Shown: positions 49,601 to 61,700, numbered from the stretch's first letter. The stretch is 64,000 nucleotides of DNA from Liolophura sinensis (GCF_032854445.1 NC_088304.1:16281850-16345849), one strand, 5' to 3'. Notes: generated by a model not told the origin, from the sequence alone. Numbers and translations are program-made.

Positions 49601-52600
49601 ATCGTCTGGAAACTTGAAATAACTGATTCCAGGGTTCTTGGACAACCTGTTTTTACAACTGCATGCAGAAAAGCAAACCATTTCATGGAGAAATGCGATA
49701 TGCTGATTAACACTGAAGTAAATGTGGAAGCTCTGACAGATCGTAAAGGTCGGACTTGTATGACATAGTTCGGCGAAAAGTACCGAGCGTTGGCGGAAAA
49801 AACGCATCAAATCAGCCTCATTATGTAATGATTTTAAGTGCCACATTACTCACATTAATATACCCTTTTTTCAATATTTTTTTCACACCCAATTTAACAG
49901 TATATACAGGGGTAGCTAGTTAAGAATAAATAATAAATCTGGACATTCATCCTTTAACAATAATCAATGTTTAGGACTAAAACCCCTGATCCTGCACATA
50001 AGAAAGAAATCAAGAACTCACGTGATTGACATCCACTAGTCTGACTCTGCCACGCACCAAACTAGACACAGACTCAAATTCCTCCTGGGTCACCTCGATA
50101 CACTCTGCGCTGTCCTTGCGTCGCTCTGACAGGGAAAGTTCAAACACAGACGCCACAGCTGATTTTCCTAAGGAATTAGGTCATATTTCCTTTAACATTT
50201 TCATTTGTAAACAAAAATTCATTTAATTCAGTAAAGAGGTTTTTTTGGCAAAAAATCCATATCTACCAATCAAATTTTTGATATTAACCGATTCAAGCTC
50301 AACTAATTGCCTTTCTTAAACAGTAATTTATCCCTACAGGAAAGTATGATAGCTGTACTTTCCTAAAGCATATCTTGGCCAAGTTGCTATACATAAAAAA
50401 TAAGAACTAAACCATACCTCCTTTGCTACGGGAGTACTTCGTATCTCCACTCGCTGCCACCACTAAACACAGAAGTCGTTTATTATGTAACACTAATGCA
50501 ACCGTTTAAGTGGGAAAAAGATTTCGAAACTGTGCATTCCTGAATAACAAAGTTGCCGGCACTTCCCGCCTCATCCTTTCTTATCCAAGAACATACAGTT
50601 ACTCAGCCTTTATCCTCACCAGAAAATATCAGACTAGTACCTGTATTATTTATAGTGCTTAATAAAATGATTCTAAATTTTGGACAAGACATGAAGTGCC
50701 CCATATTGTAAGTTTACAAACTTCATCACCAATTTTGATTGGACACAAACAAGGTTGATATTTTTTGAAAGGTAAGTATTTGGGTTATTCTTAAACAGCA
50801 ATAATTAAAATGGATTTGCGCTCATGGACTTTTTGCCAAAAATTTCTGGCATAGTCCCTATAATTGATGTTTTACTTACTTATTTACTTCAGGTTTTACA
50901 TTGCATTCTTGAATATTTCAATATTTATATAATGGCGGCCAGGATTATGGGTGGGGGAAACTGACCAAAGCCTGATGTATAATCATAACTGAGCGAGTAG
51001 ACAGGCCAATGGGCTTAAAGATGAACAATGCTGTCAGGGATCTCAGGGGTTCATAGGTCAAGTCATTTTTCCACATACCAACCACCACTCTTCAACCTGA
51101 GATAAAATTAAGTTTTTTTTGTTTTTGTTTTGACAAAAACTGAATATAATACATGATACTACAAACTGATAATCGCACACAGTACAGTAATTGTAACATG
51201 TATTTTAGGGTCCCAATCCAATGAAGTGTGGAGACCTGCCCTTAAAACTAACAACCCATAATATTAAAATAGACTGACTGAAATTCACAACATGAGCCAC
51301 TGGTCTTTACATCACTTTTAAACAGTATTTCAGTCATGAATCAAGGTACAATGTGCATTTATGATTTCGGAAATATGTTGCTGTCAGTCCCAATGTGTCA
51401 AGAATGGTGATATTTGAGAAAATTAAAAATCATGCAGCACCTTTCACATATACAAGAGACTAATGGTGCATCTAGATGATGCCGTGCATTATCTAAATTC
51501 TCTTGAAATATTAGTCACTGCTTATTCAAACTGAATACTTACGACCAGTTGAATTTTATTCAATCGAAGGACCGAATACCGGCCTGTCCAGACAACTTGT
51601 ACAAACCCCTGATCATGTGTATATGAAAATGGCTCAGCAAACATAACTACCCAATCCCACCTGTTGTTTGTGAGGCCTCTGCAGGCTGCTCATTGCTGTG
51701 AGCTTGATGGCCATGTTCAACAGTTGTCTCCATTCTTGCAGAGTTGTCTCCCCATGTAGGAGATGGCAGAGGTAATTTTACTCCCAGGAGTTTCTCCAAT
51801 GCAGCAAAGTCTGGTGGTTCCCCATTTTCCTACAAATACGACACAAATGAATGGACAAATGAGATTAAGCTCACCCTTGACAAATTTGCTGAGGGTGCTG
51901 ATGATAGACCACCATGCAGATGAACAGGAAACTTAAATTTGGTAGGGGCGGGGCCTCCGTGGCTCAGTTGGTTAGCGCGCTAGCGCAGCGTAATGACCCA
52001 GGAGTCTCTCACCAATGCGGTTGCTGTAAGTTAAAGTCCAGCGCATGCTGGCTTCCTCTCCAGTCGTACGTGGGAAGGTCTGGCAGCAACCTGTGGATGG
52101 TTGTGGGTTTCCCGCGGGCTCTGCCCCATCTCCACCCACTATAATGCTGGCTGCTGTTGTATAAGTCAAATATTCTTGAGTACGGCGAGTAACACCAATC
52201 AAATAAATTTGGTAGGTCGTATGTGGGAAGGTCTGACAGCATGCTGCAGTGAGTCTTGGGCTTCCCTCACACTCCGCTTAGTCCCCTCCCACCATAATGC
52301 TCGGCACCATCATATAGTTGAAATATTCTTGAGTGTGGCGTAAAACTTCAATCAAATAAATAAAACAATTTGTTAGCAAGGGTCCCAAAGATCTCACAAG
52401 TAAAGAGACACAAGAATGCAAAACTTCAGCTCAGTAAATAAAGGACTCAAATGTTTACCTTAACAGGGATTTTAATACGCATGAGATGTGATGGTCATGA
52501 ATGAAAATTAACACACACAAGCAGGACATCAACGATGGAACATCCTCCTCGTTTTGTTCTGTACATGTATGTAAAACCATGCAGAACAGAACAGAACCGT

Positions 52601-55037
52601 ACAATACATGCAGAACATTTTAAGATGCCAACTCTGGCATTTACCTTAACATTGGTCTTTGGACATACGCATACCTGATTGCCTGTCTGACTCTGAAGTG
52701 TGTTCAGCATCTCGCAAGCAGTACTCAGCTGGTCTCGGAAATATTCCATGGCTTCCTGTAAAAGGTTTTACATTGTAATTTGTATTCTAGAATATTTCAC
52801 ATATACAACGACGGCCAGGATTATGGGTGGGGGAAACTGACAAAGCCTGACGTAACATCACAACTGAGCGAGTAAATGGGCCAATTGGCTTAAAGATGAA
52901 CACTGCTGTCAGTGAATTCTTGGTTACCAAGTGATTCTTTTGGACAGGCTTTTTAAAACTGACATTAAAATATAGGGCATAACCCCAGAAAACCTGGTCA
53001 TGTGTACACAGGAGATAAATTAATGCATCACCTACAGGTAGCATCAAGTTATAATGACTAATATGCATTTGTTATTTCTCATCCACATTTCACAAGGTCT
53101 TTCAATTTGAGGCATGCTATCACCATGACCACACTCCTCAATCAAGAGTGTGGGGAGTGTGACTAGGTGTGCAAATCAAACATGAATTACACAAAAATGA
53201 CTGCTGACTGAAAGAAGAGTCGTAAGATTCCACCCACCTGCTGGGCCTGAGTGTAGCTAGGTGTGCAAATCAAACATGAATTACACAAAAATGACTAATG
53301 ACTGACAGAGGAGTCGTATGATTCCACCCACCTGCTGGGCCTGCTGTATTCCCTGTACATCCTTCACAATGGCAGCGTAGTCTTTCTTTACCTGACCCAC
53401 CTTCTGCATCAATTGTTGAGGATTAACCTGTCAATGAAAAATGCAGCTAGGTTTCAACTGACCAATCAACAGCCATAACTCCAAACTACTGTTAACCAAT
53501 CAGGAATCAACATTTGTTGGTCACAAAGACAGGTATATGTGGCCTGACACACACAAGCACAGCTTCCTTCGCCGCAGGAAAACTTATAACACCAATTTTT
53601 TGCTTATCACTGGTTTAGCCAGTGAGGTATCATAGCAGTGCGTGTGTACTGCATATATGTTTTATGAGAATACATACACTGATAACTGCGTATAATAAAG
53701 GGAAGAATTAATGAATTCACAGCTTTGAACCGTCTCGATACTGGCGGGAAAGAGTTTTAAGAGTTTCCCACTGGGGTACCGGCAACAACAGAGACAGTAA
53801 TGTGAACGAGCAGAAAAGAGCAAAACACTATTTGGTTTGAGCCAAAGTAAGTATCAGATAATGTTCTTCTTCAGATTCAAAATTAAAATGTGAGCAGACA
53901 ACTTAACTCCTTCCTGTGAGTCAATTGTGTCATTGTACCCATTCATGTGTATGACAGCATGGTGAAAACTGATCTCAAGATAACAGTACACACACAGTGA
54001 CATGGCTAACAAAGTTTATCTTGTGCCTTGTAGGCATGGTTTGCTGTTTGCTATTGAATTTGCTGAAAACAGCAAAAAGAGACAAAAGTCAAATTATCTT
54101 CTTATTTGCTGCACATCCAAAACAATTGGAGCTGTAGCCCAGACAGAATTTATACCTATTTATATAGTATACATACCTGTCCTTCACCAGACTCGTGTTG
54201 GCCATATTCAAAGTCTAACTTCCTGGAAAGGTAACTTAGATCTGAATCTGCCTTTTGAAACTGAAACACAGACCAAATTAAATGTACATTCACAGACGAA
54301 TAGTTTAGGCATTCTTGCTTATTGCAAATATATGATGACTTCAAATACATTAGGTCTCCCAAGTTTTTTCATAATTTTTACTTTCTTTTGTTGTAATTTT
54401 GAAAAAGTCTTCATTACCTCCCTGTTATACCTGGTTAGTGTACCTGTATACCTCTTACAGCACAGCTCTCTACACTCAATTTGCATCACCTCCAACACTA
54501 GACCAGTTTCACCTTTACCACCCAACACCGTCCGATTTGTCACATGAACTCATCAACATTACCTCCTTGAACTAAAGTGTTCTTTACACAATACAATTTG
54601 CAGAGCATTATACAAATTACATGAAATAACATTTTGTCTTGTTTTTCAATTGATCAGTCAATACCACACAGAGCCACGTGACTGTGGTTTCAGTAGCATT
54701 AACAATCAAAGTTTCCTTTTTCAAAGATACTGTGGGACAAACCTAGCCGTTGCAAGTAATTTTTGAGCACCAGTCGAAATCAACAAAAAAAAGAAAGTGG
54801 AAATAGTCATCCAGGGTTTCAAATACTTGGCTTATGCCAGGTTAAGGCAAAATGAGACAATCCTACTTATACGGTCCACTATGTGGAAAGTAGATGGCAG
54901 CTGTAAAGACTACCGTGCTATGTTTATGTGTAGCTTTCTATGTCACTACTTACGTCTATCCATTCATGCTTAACTGAATGAATCTGGTCAAATGTGCAGT
55001 AGACTCCATTCAGAGGCAGTCCATGTAGCAAAAACAT
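46613..55037 (-). CDS. SKA2: SKA2-like kinetochore protein with a SKA1-like C-terminal region
   Basis: Member of the Ska complex, which couples kinetochores to spindle microtubules. Coding exons found: 55037-54954 (ATG), 54260-54177, 53427-53332, 52755-52675, 51829-51661, 50462-50418, 50167-50022, 48356-48313, 47956-47881, 46678-46613 (TGA); all GT/AG and in phase, about 296 residues. Residues 29-110 match human SKA2: FQKADSDLSYLSRKLDFEY, then NPQQLMQKVGQVKKDY and LNTLQSQTG. After a hydrophilic linker, VTQEEFESVSSLVRGRVRL and TYQRLWQHFIDEG resemble the SKA1 microtubule-binding winged helix, which human SKA2 (121 residues) lacks. At least one exon, multiple of three, seems missing between 50021 and 48357. 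The acceptor at 47957 was chosen because upstream alternatives break the phase. A 5' noncoding exon probably ends at 55240 and the start-codon exon begins at 55080. Divergent partner: PRR11. Confidence 0.8.
47029..47250 (-). repeat. 5'-truncated SINE family 1 with perfect target duplication
   Basis: Antisense 3' two-thirds of the SINE, truncated in the box B region, flanked by the 14-bp direct repeat GGCGAGAAATTGAT at 47029-47042 and 47237-47250. This is direct evidence of LINE-type retrotransposition. It lies in the last intron of the SKA2-like gene, in the gene's sense direction. Confidence 0.92.
49446..49681 (-). pseudogene. THAP zinc-finger domain fragment
   Basis: Read on the minus strand from the ATG at 49681, MVCFSACSCKNRLSKNPGIS followed by YFKFPDDLAHREAWI is a clear THAP domain start (C-x3-C, basic NRxxK, FxFP, W). 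The domain's last part, ICSRHLTAERYERN with the C-x2-H ending, lies in a second frame just downstream, so one frameshift near 49515-49530 breaks it. A stop follows at 49446. It sits in an intron of the SKA2-like gene on the same strand. THAP domains occur in host regulators and P-element-type DNA transposases. No transposase body is seen nearby, so this is a broken exon or transposon remnant. Confidence 0.7.
50886..51110 (-). repeat. SINE family 4 copy (antisense)
   Basis: ATATAATGGCGGCCAGGATT then ATGGGTGGGGGAAACTGAC resembles the family 1 3' module, followed by AACTGAGCGAGTAGACAGGC and GGCTTAAAGATGAACA. The second copy is at 52764-52920. The two share a body unlike family 1. Confidence 0.7.
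51940..52215 (+). repeat. SINE family 1, full length, with target duplication
   Basis: The complete copy has head GGCCTCCGTGGCTCAGTTGG and a normal 3' module. It is flanked by AAATTTGGTAGG on both sides. It lies in an intron of the SKA2-like gene, antisense to it. Confidence 0.92.
52216..52368 (+). repeat. SINE family 1, 3' half
   Basis: Begins GTCGTATGTGGGAAGGTCTG directly after the target duplication of the previous copy and ends CAATCAAATAAATAAAAC. It is more diverged, so the full-length SINE landed at the edge of this older copy. Confidence 0.85.
52764..52920 (-). repeat. SINE family 4 copy (antisense)
   Basis: Matches 50886-51110 in ATTATGGGTGGGGGAAACTG and AACTGAGCGAGTAAATGGGC. It sits only about 10 bp upstream of the SKA2-like exon that begins at 52755. 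Confidence 0.7.
53160..53347. repeat. 94-bp direct duplication containing an exon end and splice donor
   Basis: Two tandem copies at 94-bp spacing share GTGTGCAAATCAAACATGAA and TTCCACCCACCTGCTGGGCC. The right copy contains the last bases and 5' splice site of the SKA2-like exon 53427-53332. The left copy holds a second, presumably unused, copy of that donor at about 53237-53238. Confidence 0.9.
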
Positions 55038-55143
55038 GTCGCCTGCACATGCGAGCCTTACCAAGTTGCGCAATGTAACTCTGAAATAGATCAACACAAA
55101 GTGTTGGGACGGTTACGGGAATATCTACTTGTAATGTGTTGGA

Positions 55144-55717
55144 TCAACCGTAAGTCACATTTACTGTATCTTCACACCTGCATTAAATCTTCCCTAGCAT
55201 AAACAGATGTCAACCAAGTGGTCCCCATAATCAACTAACCTGTTCTGAGCCTCGCCAAACCAAAAACGATCCAGGACAACCGCACAAATTTACAAAATAT
55301 ATACATTTTCACACTACACCCACTGTTGATATAAGCCGTCTGTCACCATTTTGATCACTAGAATAAAGTGATTAGCTCCATCTGACGAAAGGGGGATTGA
55401 ACCAGCCAAATGGATGACTAGACTTATCTAGTGTTACCATGATGATTGCCATAAGTATTATCTCCCTTGCACAACCTTATTCTTTTCTGCGCTCACCTCG
55501 ACCATGTGACTCATACATACGACTATCAGAACGAGCTGGCGGCCACAGTGGGTCTAGGTGTGAAAATGTATTTTATTTTGTGAATTTGTGCAGTTGTCAT
55601 GGATTGTTTTTGGTTCGGCAAGACTCAGAACAGGTTAGTTGATTATGGGGATCACTCTGTTAACATCGATTTAATGCGCGTGTGAAGATGCTGTAAATGA
55701 GGCTTATTGTCAATCCG
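55144..55717. repeat. Inverted duplication around the SKA2/PRR11 promoter
   Basis: The left arm 55144-55325 (read on the minus strand) and the right arm 55546-55717 (plus strand) are about 90% alike over the first 105 bases and somewhat less further out. Both contain TTTTTGGTT, CTCAGAACAG|GTTAGTTG and ATTATGGGGA, so each arm carries the same exon end and 5' splice site, facing outward. The spacer is 220 bp. The right arm has an ATG (55599) where the left has CTG. Confidence 0.9.
55326..55545. promoter_or_regulatory. Probable bidirectional promoter of SKA2 and PRR11
   Basis: The 220-bp spacer between outward-facing first exons of two divergent genes. No TATA box was seen on either strand. Part of it (GTGATTAGCTCCATCTGACG) resembles 37876-37898. 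The vertebrate pair is known to share a bidirectional promoter; that this one works likewise is inference from layout. Confidence 0.6.
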
Positions 55718-58700
55718 ATTAGAAGCAGTTATTCCTCGTAACTCTCCAAACACTTCATTGGTCGACTTGAGAGTTGAACTGCGCAACTAGGCCCTTACGT
55801 TGTTCATCTGTTTTAAACACATCAAAGAAACACATTCTGTCAAAACAACTCAAATGGTCTAGTGGCATAAGCATCCATCTATGAATCCAACAGTGAACAG
55901 ACTTATGAAAGGTCAAATCCAGATGTTTTCACAACAAATGAGAATTGAGTATGTTTGCGCTGTGACCTACATGTAGTGAGTGCAGAAAACTACTGGATGA
56001 CAGGATTACGTCTCTGAGAATAGTGTGAAGAACTTCTTACTGACACTTCTTTTTAGGGTAAATCAAAATCTCCCCATTCATTTTTAACCAGATAAAAAAT
56101 CAACAAAAAACGTGACCGTGGGACAAAAATGTCATCAGAAGGCACGTGGAAATCAACACGTAGGCCTAAAGAGCAGCCTAGTCTTCACAAATCCCACATG
56201 CACTTACCCTGCAACGTATCATGTAAGTTTAATGCCAATATTTACCCAGTAATATAGCGTAAATATCGTGATATCGTGATCGTGACATGTTTTGTTGTAG
56301 TTATCGTGATCGTGACATCGTGATCATGACATGTTTTGTTGTTGTTGTACTACATCTTTGGATAAACCAACCATCACAACGAAGTATTATTTCCATCATT
56401 GCACAAAATGTAATTGTTTGCAGAGAAACATAAGAAATAAAGTGATGTTCAAAGCCATCATACGAAACACGAAGGCTGGAAACAAACGTAACACAATGCA
56501 AACTGCACTGAATTTATATACCATTGCTTCTAATTTGTCCACTGTTTCCTCCATCTTGATTCTCGGGTGTACATCTCTTACGTGCCTTTTGATTCGTTGA
56601 TTATTTTGTTAACTTGAGTTTGATTGGTTGACCTACATATGTCGGCGGGTTGATTTGATTTTAAGAAAACATGGGTGGAGCTCAAGAAATAGACGTAAAA
56701 AAACACAACGGTGCTTTTTTAAAATCGGCCCACAGTCCTCATCCGACAGAATACAGTATAACAACAAACCCCGTGGATTAGAATTAGGTAACAGGAAAAT
56801 ATCGCTGTTCAACTTGTGAAACTGTTGAGCAGATTAAGCGGAGGTCAGCTAAGGACAGTGATCGGGATCAAGTCAAACTGCCCACACACTCAAAGAGCTG
56901 CATGTCAGGTTTGAAAGTATTTGTTGTAATTTGCGAAAAATTTTATACGCTATGAATAAGTAGCCATTGCACAGATGACAGGTAAACATATTTATACCGG
57001 TACTTGAAATTAGCTAATCCAACCAATTAGTTTTGTCTCCATAACCAACTTAAAAATGTGTATAAATTGCATTGAACATTGTAGTTCACATTTCATCTGA
57101 TATAACTATAAGGAGCGATTTGCACACGACGTGGCAAGCTCAAACATGCAAACTACATTTTTTTTATCCATTATGATGTACCCTAAATTTATCTGACAGA
57201 CTTGACACATTTTAAGAATGACACTATGTGTATCTTTATTACAGATCGTTTTTGTTCGGCTCCAACATGGCTCATGGGAGTATTGCTCACACTGGTGGTG
57301 GTAGTTTCCTGATGCCAGAAGCCTGGTCACATGTTTCACATGTAGAGATAAACAATGACACAGTTTACAGAGCTTTTGCCTGGTGCAAAAGATGTATATT
57401 AAAGGTAAGGCAGAATTGTTGGTGTCTTGTTTGCCATATAAGGTACATTTCTACAAATTTATACATGTGGATTGAATGTATGGTGTGTAGTCTTTTAAAG
57501 GAGAAGAAAATTTAAATATCAATCAAATACCATTGAAAAGAGTATGCATTTCCTCGCAGGTGCATGCCACAAAACACATTCTCTAATATGTACCTCAAGT
57601 TGATAAATTATAAATAAAGTCATTGCCAAAATCAGATGTGGGCAACTCCATTTTGCCTAAGAACTAGTTGTGAAGTCTTTCGTGTTAGGAGGAGAATTGC
57701 CGTCGGAAACCGCCGAAGTGCAGTTCAAACATTTCCGGTAGAATTCTGCTTCCCAGAAGGCAGCGAACGGTACAGTTCATTTTCCTCTTGACGATCGGGA
57801 AACCGGAATGTTGGACTTATGTTCCGAGTTTACATGAACAAGCCAACAGTTTTTAACGACTCTCAGTGGCTGAGAGGCAACACACTCCAGCATAAATTAC
57901 AATTTGTTAAAGATGGTGGACGTCATGGACTCAGCGATTTATGCCAGCTTTGCCGTTTTCAGGCATTATGTGTATGGCAAGGAAAAACCGCAAAATTATG
58001 CAGCAGGCACCACCAGGTAGAAAAAAAATGTGCTCCTTTTAGCCCATAGTGTCATGTTTTTAAGTTTTCTTCTCCTTTTAGATTACTGGTTATCCTCAGA
58101 GCTTGTGTGTTTTTTTAATGTTTTGGAACAAAATACAGTCATTGTCCAAAATATTAAATTACCGGTACCTAATCTTTTTTTTGACTTGATCAGCATGTGA
58201 AGTCACCGTGAGAACAACCTTAAAGTAATTCAATCATTCGGATCCAGTTGACGCTTATTCCTGTGTACCTGTCTCAGAATGCTGCTAGCATTCCTCTCAA
58301 GCCTGAAAATAGGTGCCTGCGTGACATCTTTGAAACACCCGTTTGAAGAAAGTGGTACAAACCAGTCCACATTGTCCATGTTATATAATAATGGACCAAG
58401 GATATTTGGATTATTGCCAAGGGGTTGTACTGATCGTGAAGCTTGTTTCACCTGTAGGACGGCGTAGGTGAAGAAAACTGCCCGCAAGCCAGGAGAAACG
58501 ATTCTTCTCTAATTACCTGACAAACCTGTCGAATGGTCAACACCAAAGCAGCAAGAGCCAAAACGAATATGTGGCTGTATTTTTTTTTTGTTCCTTATTG
58601 TTTCTACCAGGGATTGGAGAGTGCCAAAGATGTGCTCATTCCAGGAAGATGGTACAAAAAAGAATTAGAAGAAACACAGTCCAAACTAAAGGAACTGGAA

Positions 58701-61700
58701 GCAGAAATGGAAAAGCTGAAGGCAGAGATGGTAAGATCTGTTTTTGAAGGTAAAAAATAATCTAGGTTGAAGTAAAAATCTCTATTCTTGTTCATTATAT
58801 TTACTCACTAGTATTTAATGTACTGATAGTTTATCACTGTAGATAAATTTTTTAACTTAATTCAGCTCACTTGGTTAGCGCGCAAGCGCAGCGTAATGAC
58901 CCAGGAGTCTCTCACCAATGCGGTCGCTGTGAGTTCAAGTCCAACTCATGCTGGCTTCCTCTGCAGCCATATATGGGAAGGTCTGCCAGCAACCTGCAGA
59001 TGGTCGTGGGTTTCCCCCCCATGCTCTGCCCGGTTTCCACCCACCATAATGCTGACCGCTGTCATATAAGTGAAATATTCTTGAGTACGGCGTAAAACAC
59101 CAATCAAGTAAATAAGTAAATAACTTAATTCACCAATCTGCTACCCACTTCTATTAATTTTTGGTAAGACAGTGTTTGATATATATTTGGTAGCATTCCA
59201 GGAAAAGGTTACTACATGGGAAACATGGGAAGATTACCGATATCAAAATGGTGAATCTTTAGGGTGGAATCACATTGTGTTACAGAACATGGAGAGCTGT
59301 TGTAACGGCAGCAGCGTGGACTTCCTGCCAAAGGTTGTGTCCACACCTTACGACAAATCATTCGCTGGTGGTCTGCATGATAATGAATCAAGTGACAAGG
59401 TGACGACAACGACGCCAAGTGGCCCTGGAGGCTGTGTAACCTGTACTCAGTGTGGGTTAGTGAGTGGTGTGTCACTCAGTACCCCTGGCCCGGTACCTAC
59501 AGTCCCAGACGCACCTCCACACCCACCTCCTCCTCCACCACCCCCTCCACCACCTCCACCCATCCCAGCATCCATGAATAAAGGAAATTATCTACAGAAA
59601 AGCAAGCAGAAGAAAGCAGACACTGGCCAAAAGGTAATTTGTGCTATGGTAAAGATAGCAGATAATGTATACAGTCTCAGTGTACCCCATTGTCAACCCC
59701 ATTGTCAACCACAACCACAAACATTGTTAATGTTTATCCCAGTGTACTGGACCAGTGTACAGACTTCTACAATGTGTCAACAACTGAACTTAGTTTTGTT
59801 CACTGATCGCCTACATTGCCATGGAACTGCTCTCATCCCCCTTTGTTAAACTGTAACCATATAATGAAAGACACAGTTGTGTAGCTGTTGATCATTCACC
59901 ACAGAATGCATAACTGGCTTTCCCCATCTGAGCCTGCACAGCAAAATAAAAACACAAATTTTCCTGTCATCCAATCAAATTGTCTGTATAAATATCAAAA
60001 ATGAAGTCCATGAACAGTTTTCTCTTTTTTTTGGTTTTTGTTTTTTTAAGACCAACTCATAAACTGGAAACTCACTGACAAGCATCAGTGACATATGTCT
60101 ACTCTGTTCAGCATGTCTGTGTCATACATTATGGATATGGCAAAGTTTTTCTTATTTGTTGCTGGTACAGTCACACATAACTTTTACATCAAAAATTTTG
60201 TTTCACACTTACAGCGATCAACGACTGTACGAGACCCCACCCCCCCCCCCCCACACCTGTTCAAGCCGTGTTTCTAATGCACACATACCCCCTCCCCATG
60301 TGAGCATGTTTACATTATGGACAGCCCCATATCATGCATGCTTCTCCAGTACATAAAAAAGAATCTGAATAGCCAGACAGTGCCGTATATAGTACCACAT
60401 TAGAAAACAAATTTAGTAGTAAGGCATTTTTCAGTCGTCAGAAACCGACCCCAATAGCACAGTTGCTAGAGCGTCTGCTTCGCAAGCGGTAGACCCGGGG
60501 TCGAGTCACACCTAAGACCTTAAAAGAAGAAGTTTTAACTTCCTCCCTTGGCGTTTAGCATGAAGGTGATAGGGCAATGACTGGTTGACCTGTATCAGTG
60601 TAATGACTTGAGCGGGGCAAGCTTGCCTTCGTTAAGCCGTCTCAGTGAAGAAAGAGCGGTGGAGATCATCGTCATATGACTGAAAAATTGTTAAGTACGA
60701 CGTTAATTCCCAAGCACCCACTCACTCACTCACTCAGCTGTCAGAATGACAGGGCATAAGTGGCTGCATATATTAACTCACCATGTACCGTTATTCACAG
60801 TACCATTTCTCAGGAGGAGAAAGAGGATTGTGTTATAGATACTATTTTTCAGGATGTTTTTTTAATAGCTATAATCGTTAAAGCACATTTTAAGTTGGTG
60901 CAGGACATAGTCGCAAATCTTACAGCTTTTCATTCCGTGGCTCAGTTGGTTAGCGCGCTAGCACAGCGTAATGATCCAGGAGCCTCTCACCAATGCAGTG
61001 TCTGTGAGTTCAAGCCCAGCTTATGCTAGCTTCCTCTCCGGCCGTAGGTGGGAAGGTCTTCCAGCAACCTGCGGATGGTCGTGGGTTTCCCCCGGGCTCT
61101 GCCCGGTTTCCACCCACCATAATGCTGGCCGCCGTTGTAAAAGTGAAATTTTCTTGAGTACAGCATAAAACACCAATCAAATAAACACTAATCTGAGAAT
61201 ATGGCCAACCGATCTGAGGTACTCAGTAGTGTAGAGTGTTTTTTACGTGACAATTTTTGTCCTGTTTTGACCTAGTCTTAGGTCCAACTACTATTTGGTG
61301 CAGGACATTGTCCTTGTTCTGTTTCTTGTTTCATGCTAGATCCATAATGGTTACCTTCCAACATAAAGTCCTGTTCCACTTATCAAATGATCAAAACAAA
61401 ATGAAACATTTTATAAGGAAGCATGTGAAGTAGTGGATATATTGTGGGGGGTGGGTGTTTTTTTTTTTTTTTTTTCAATGAACTTGGGAGGGTCTTGTTT
61501 AATCGGTTGATATTTGAGTATGATTCAAGGTTTGTCTCAGACTCCAGTTGTGATTGAATTTGAACTACCACAGATCTGGTACAATTGTTTTCTTTTTTTT
61601 TCTTTAGACATCTTCGAAACTGTCAATAACCCTGGATGACATAAAAAAAGTGAAACTGCGCAAGCCAGAGGAACGATCCAACAGCTTGAATTCAGGCTCA

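Noticed and set aside
49448-49768. Plus-strand open frame of 106 codons
   Set aside because: It is the opposite strand of the broken THAP domain, whose minus-strand reading explains the sequence better.
57819-58049. Open frame with cysteine and histidine pairs inside the PRR11 intron
   Set aside because: It lies in a MITE; the twin copy at 36024-36602 has a stop in that frame and the differences look neutral. A faint THAP-like reading on the other strand was too weak to claim.
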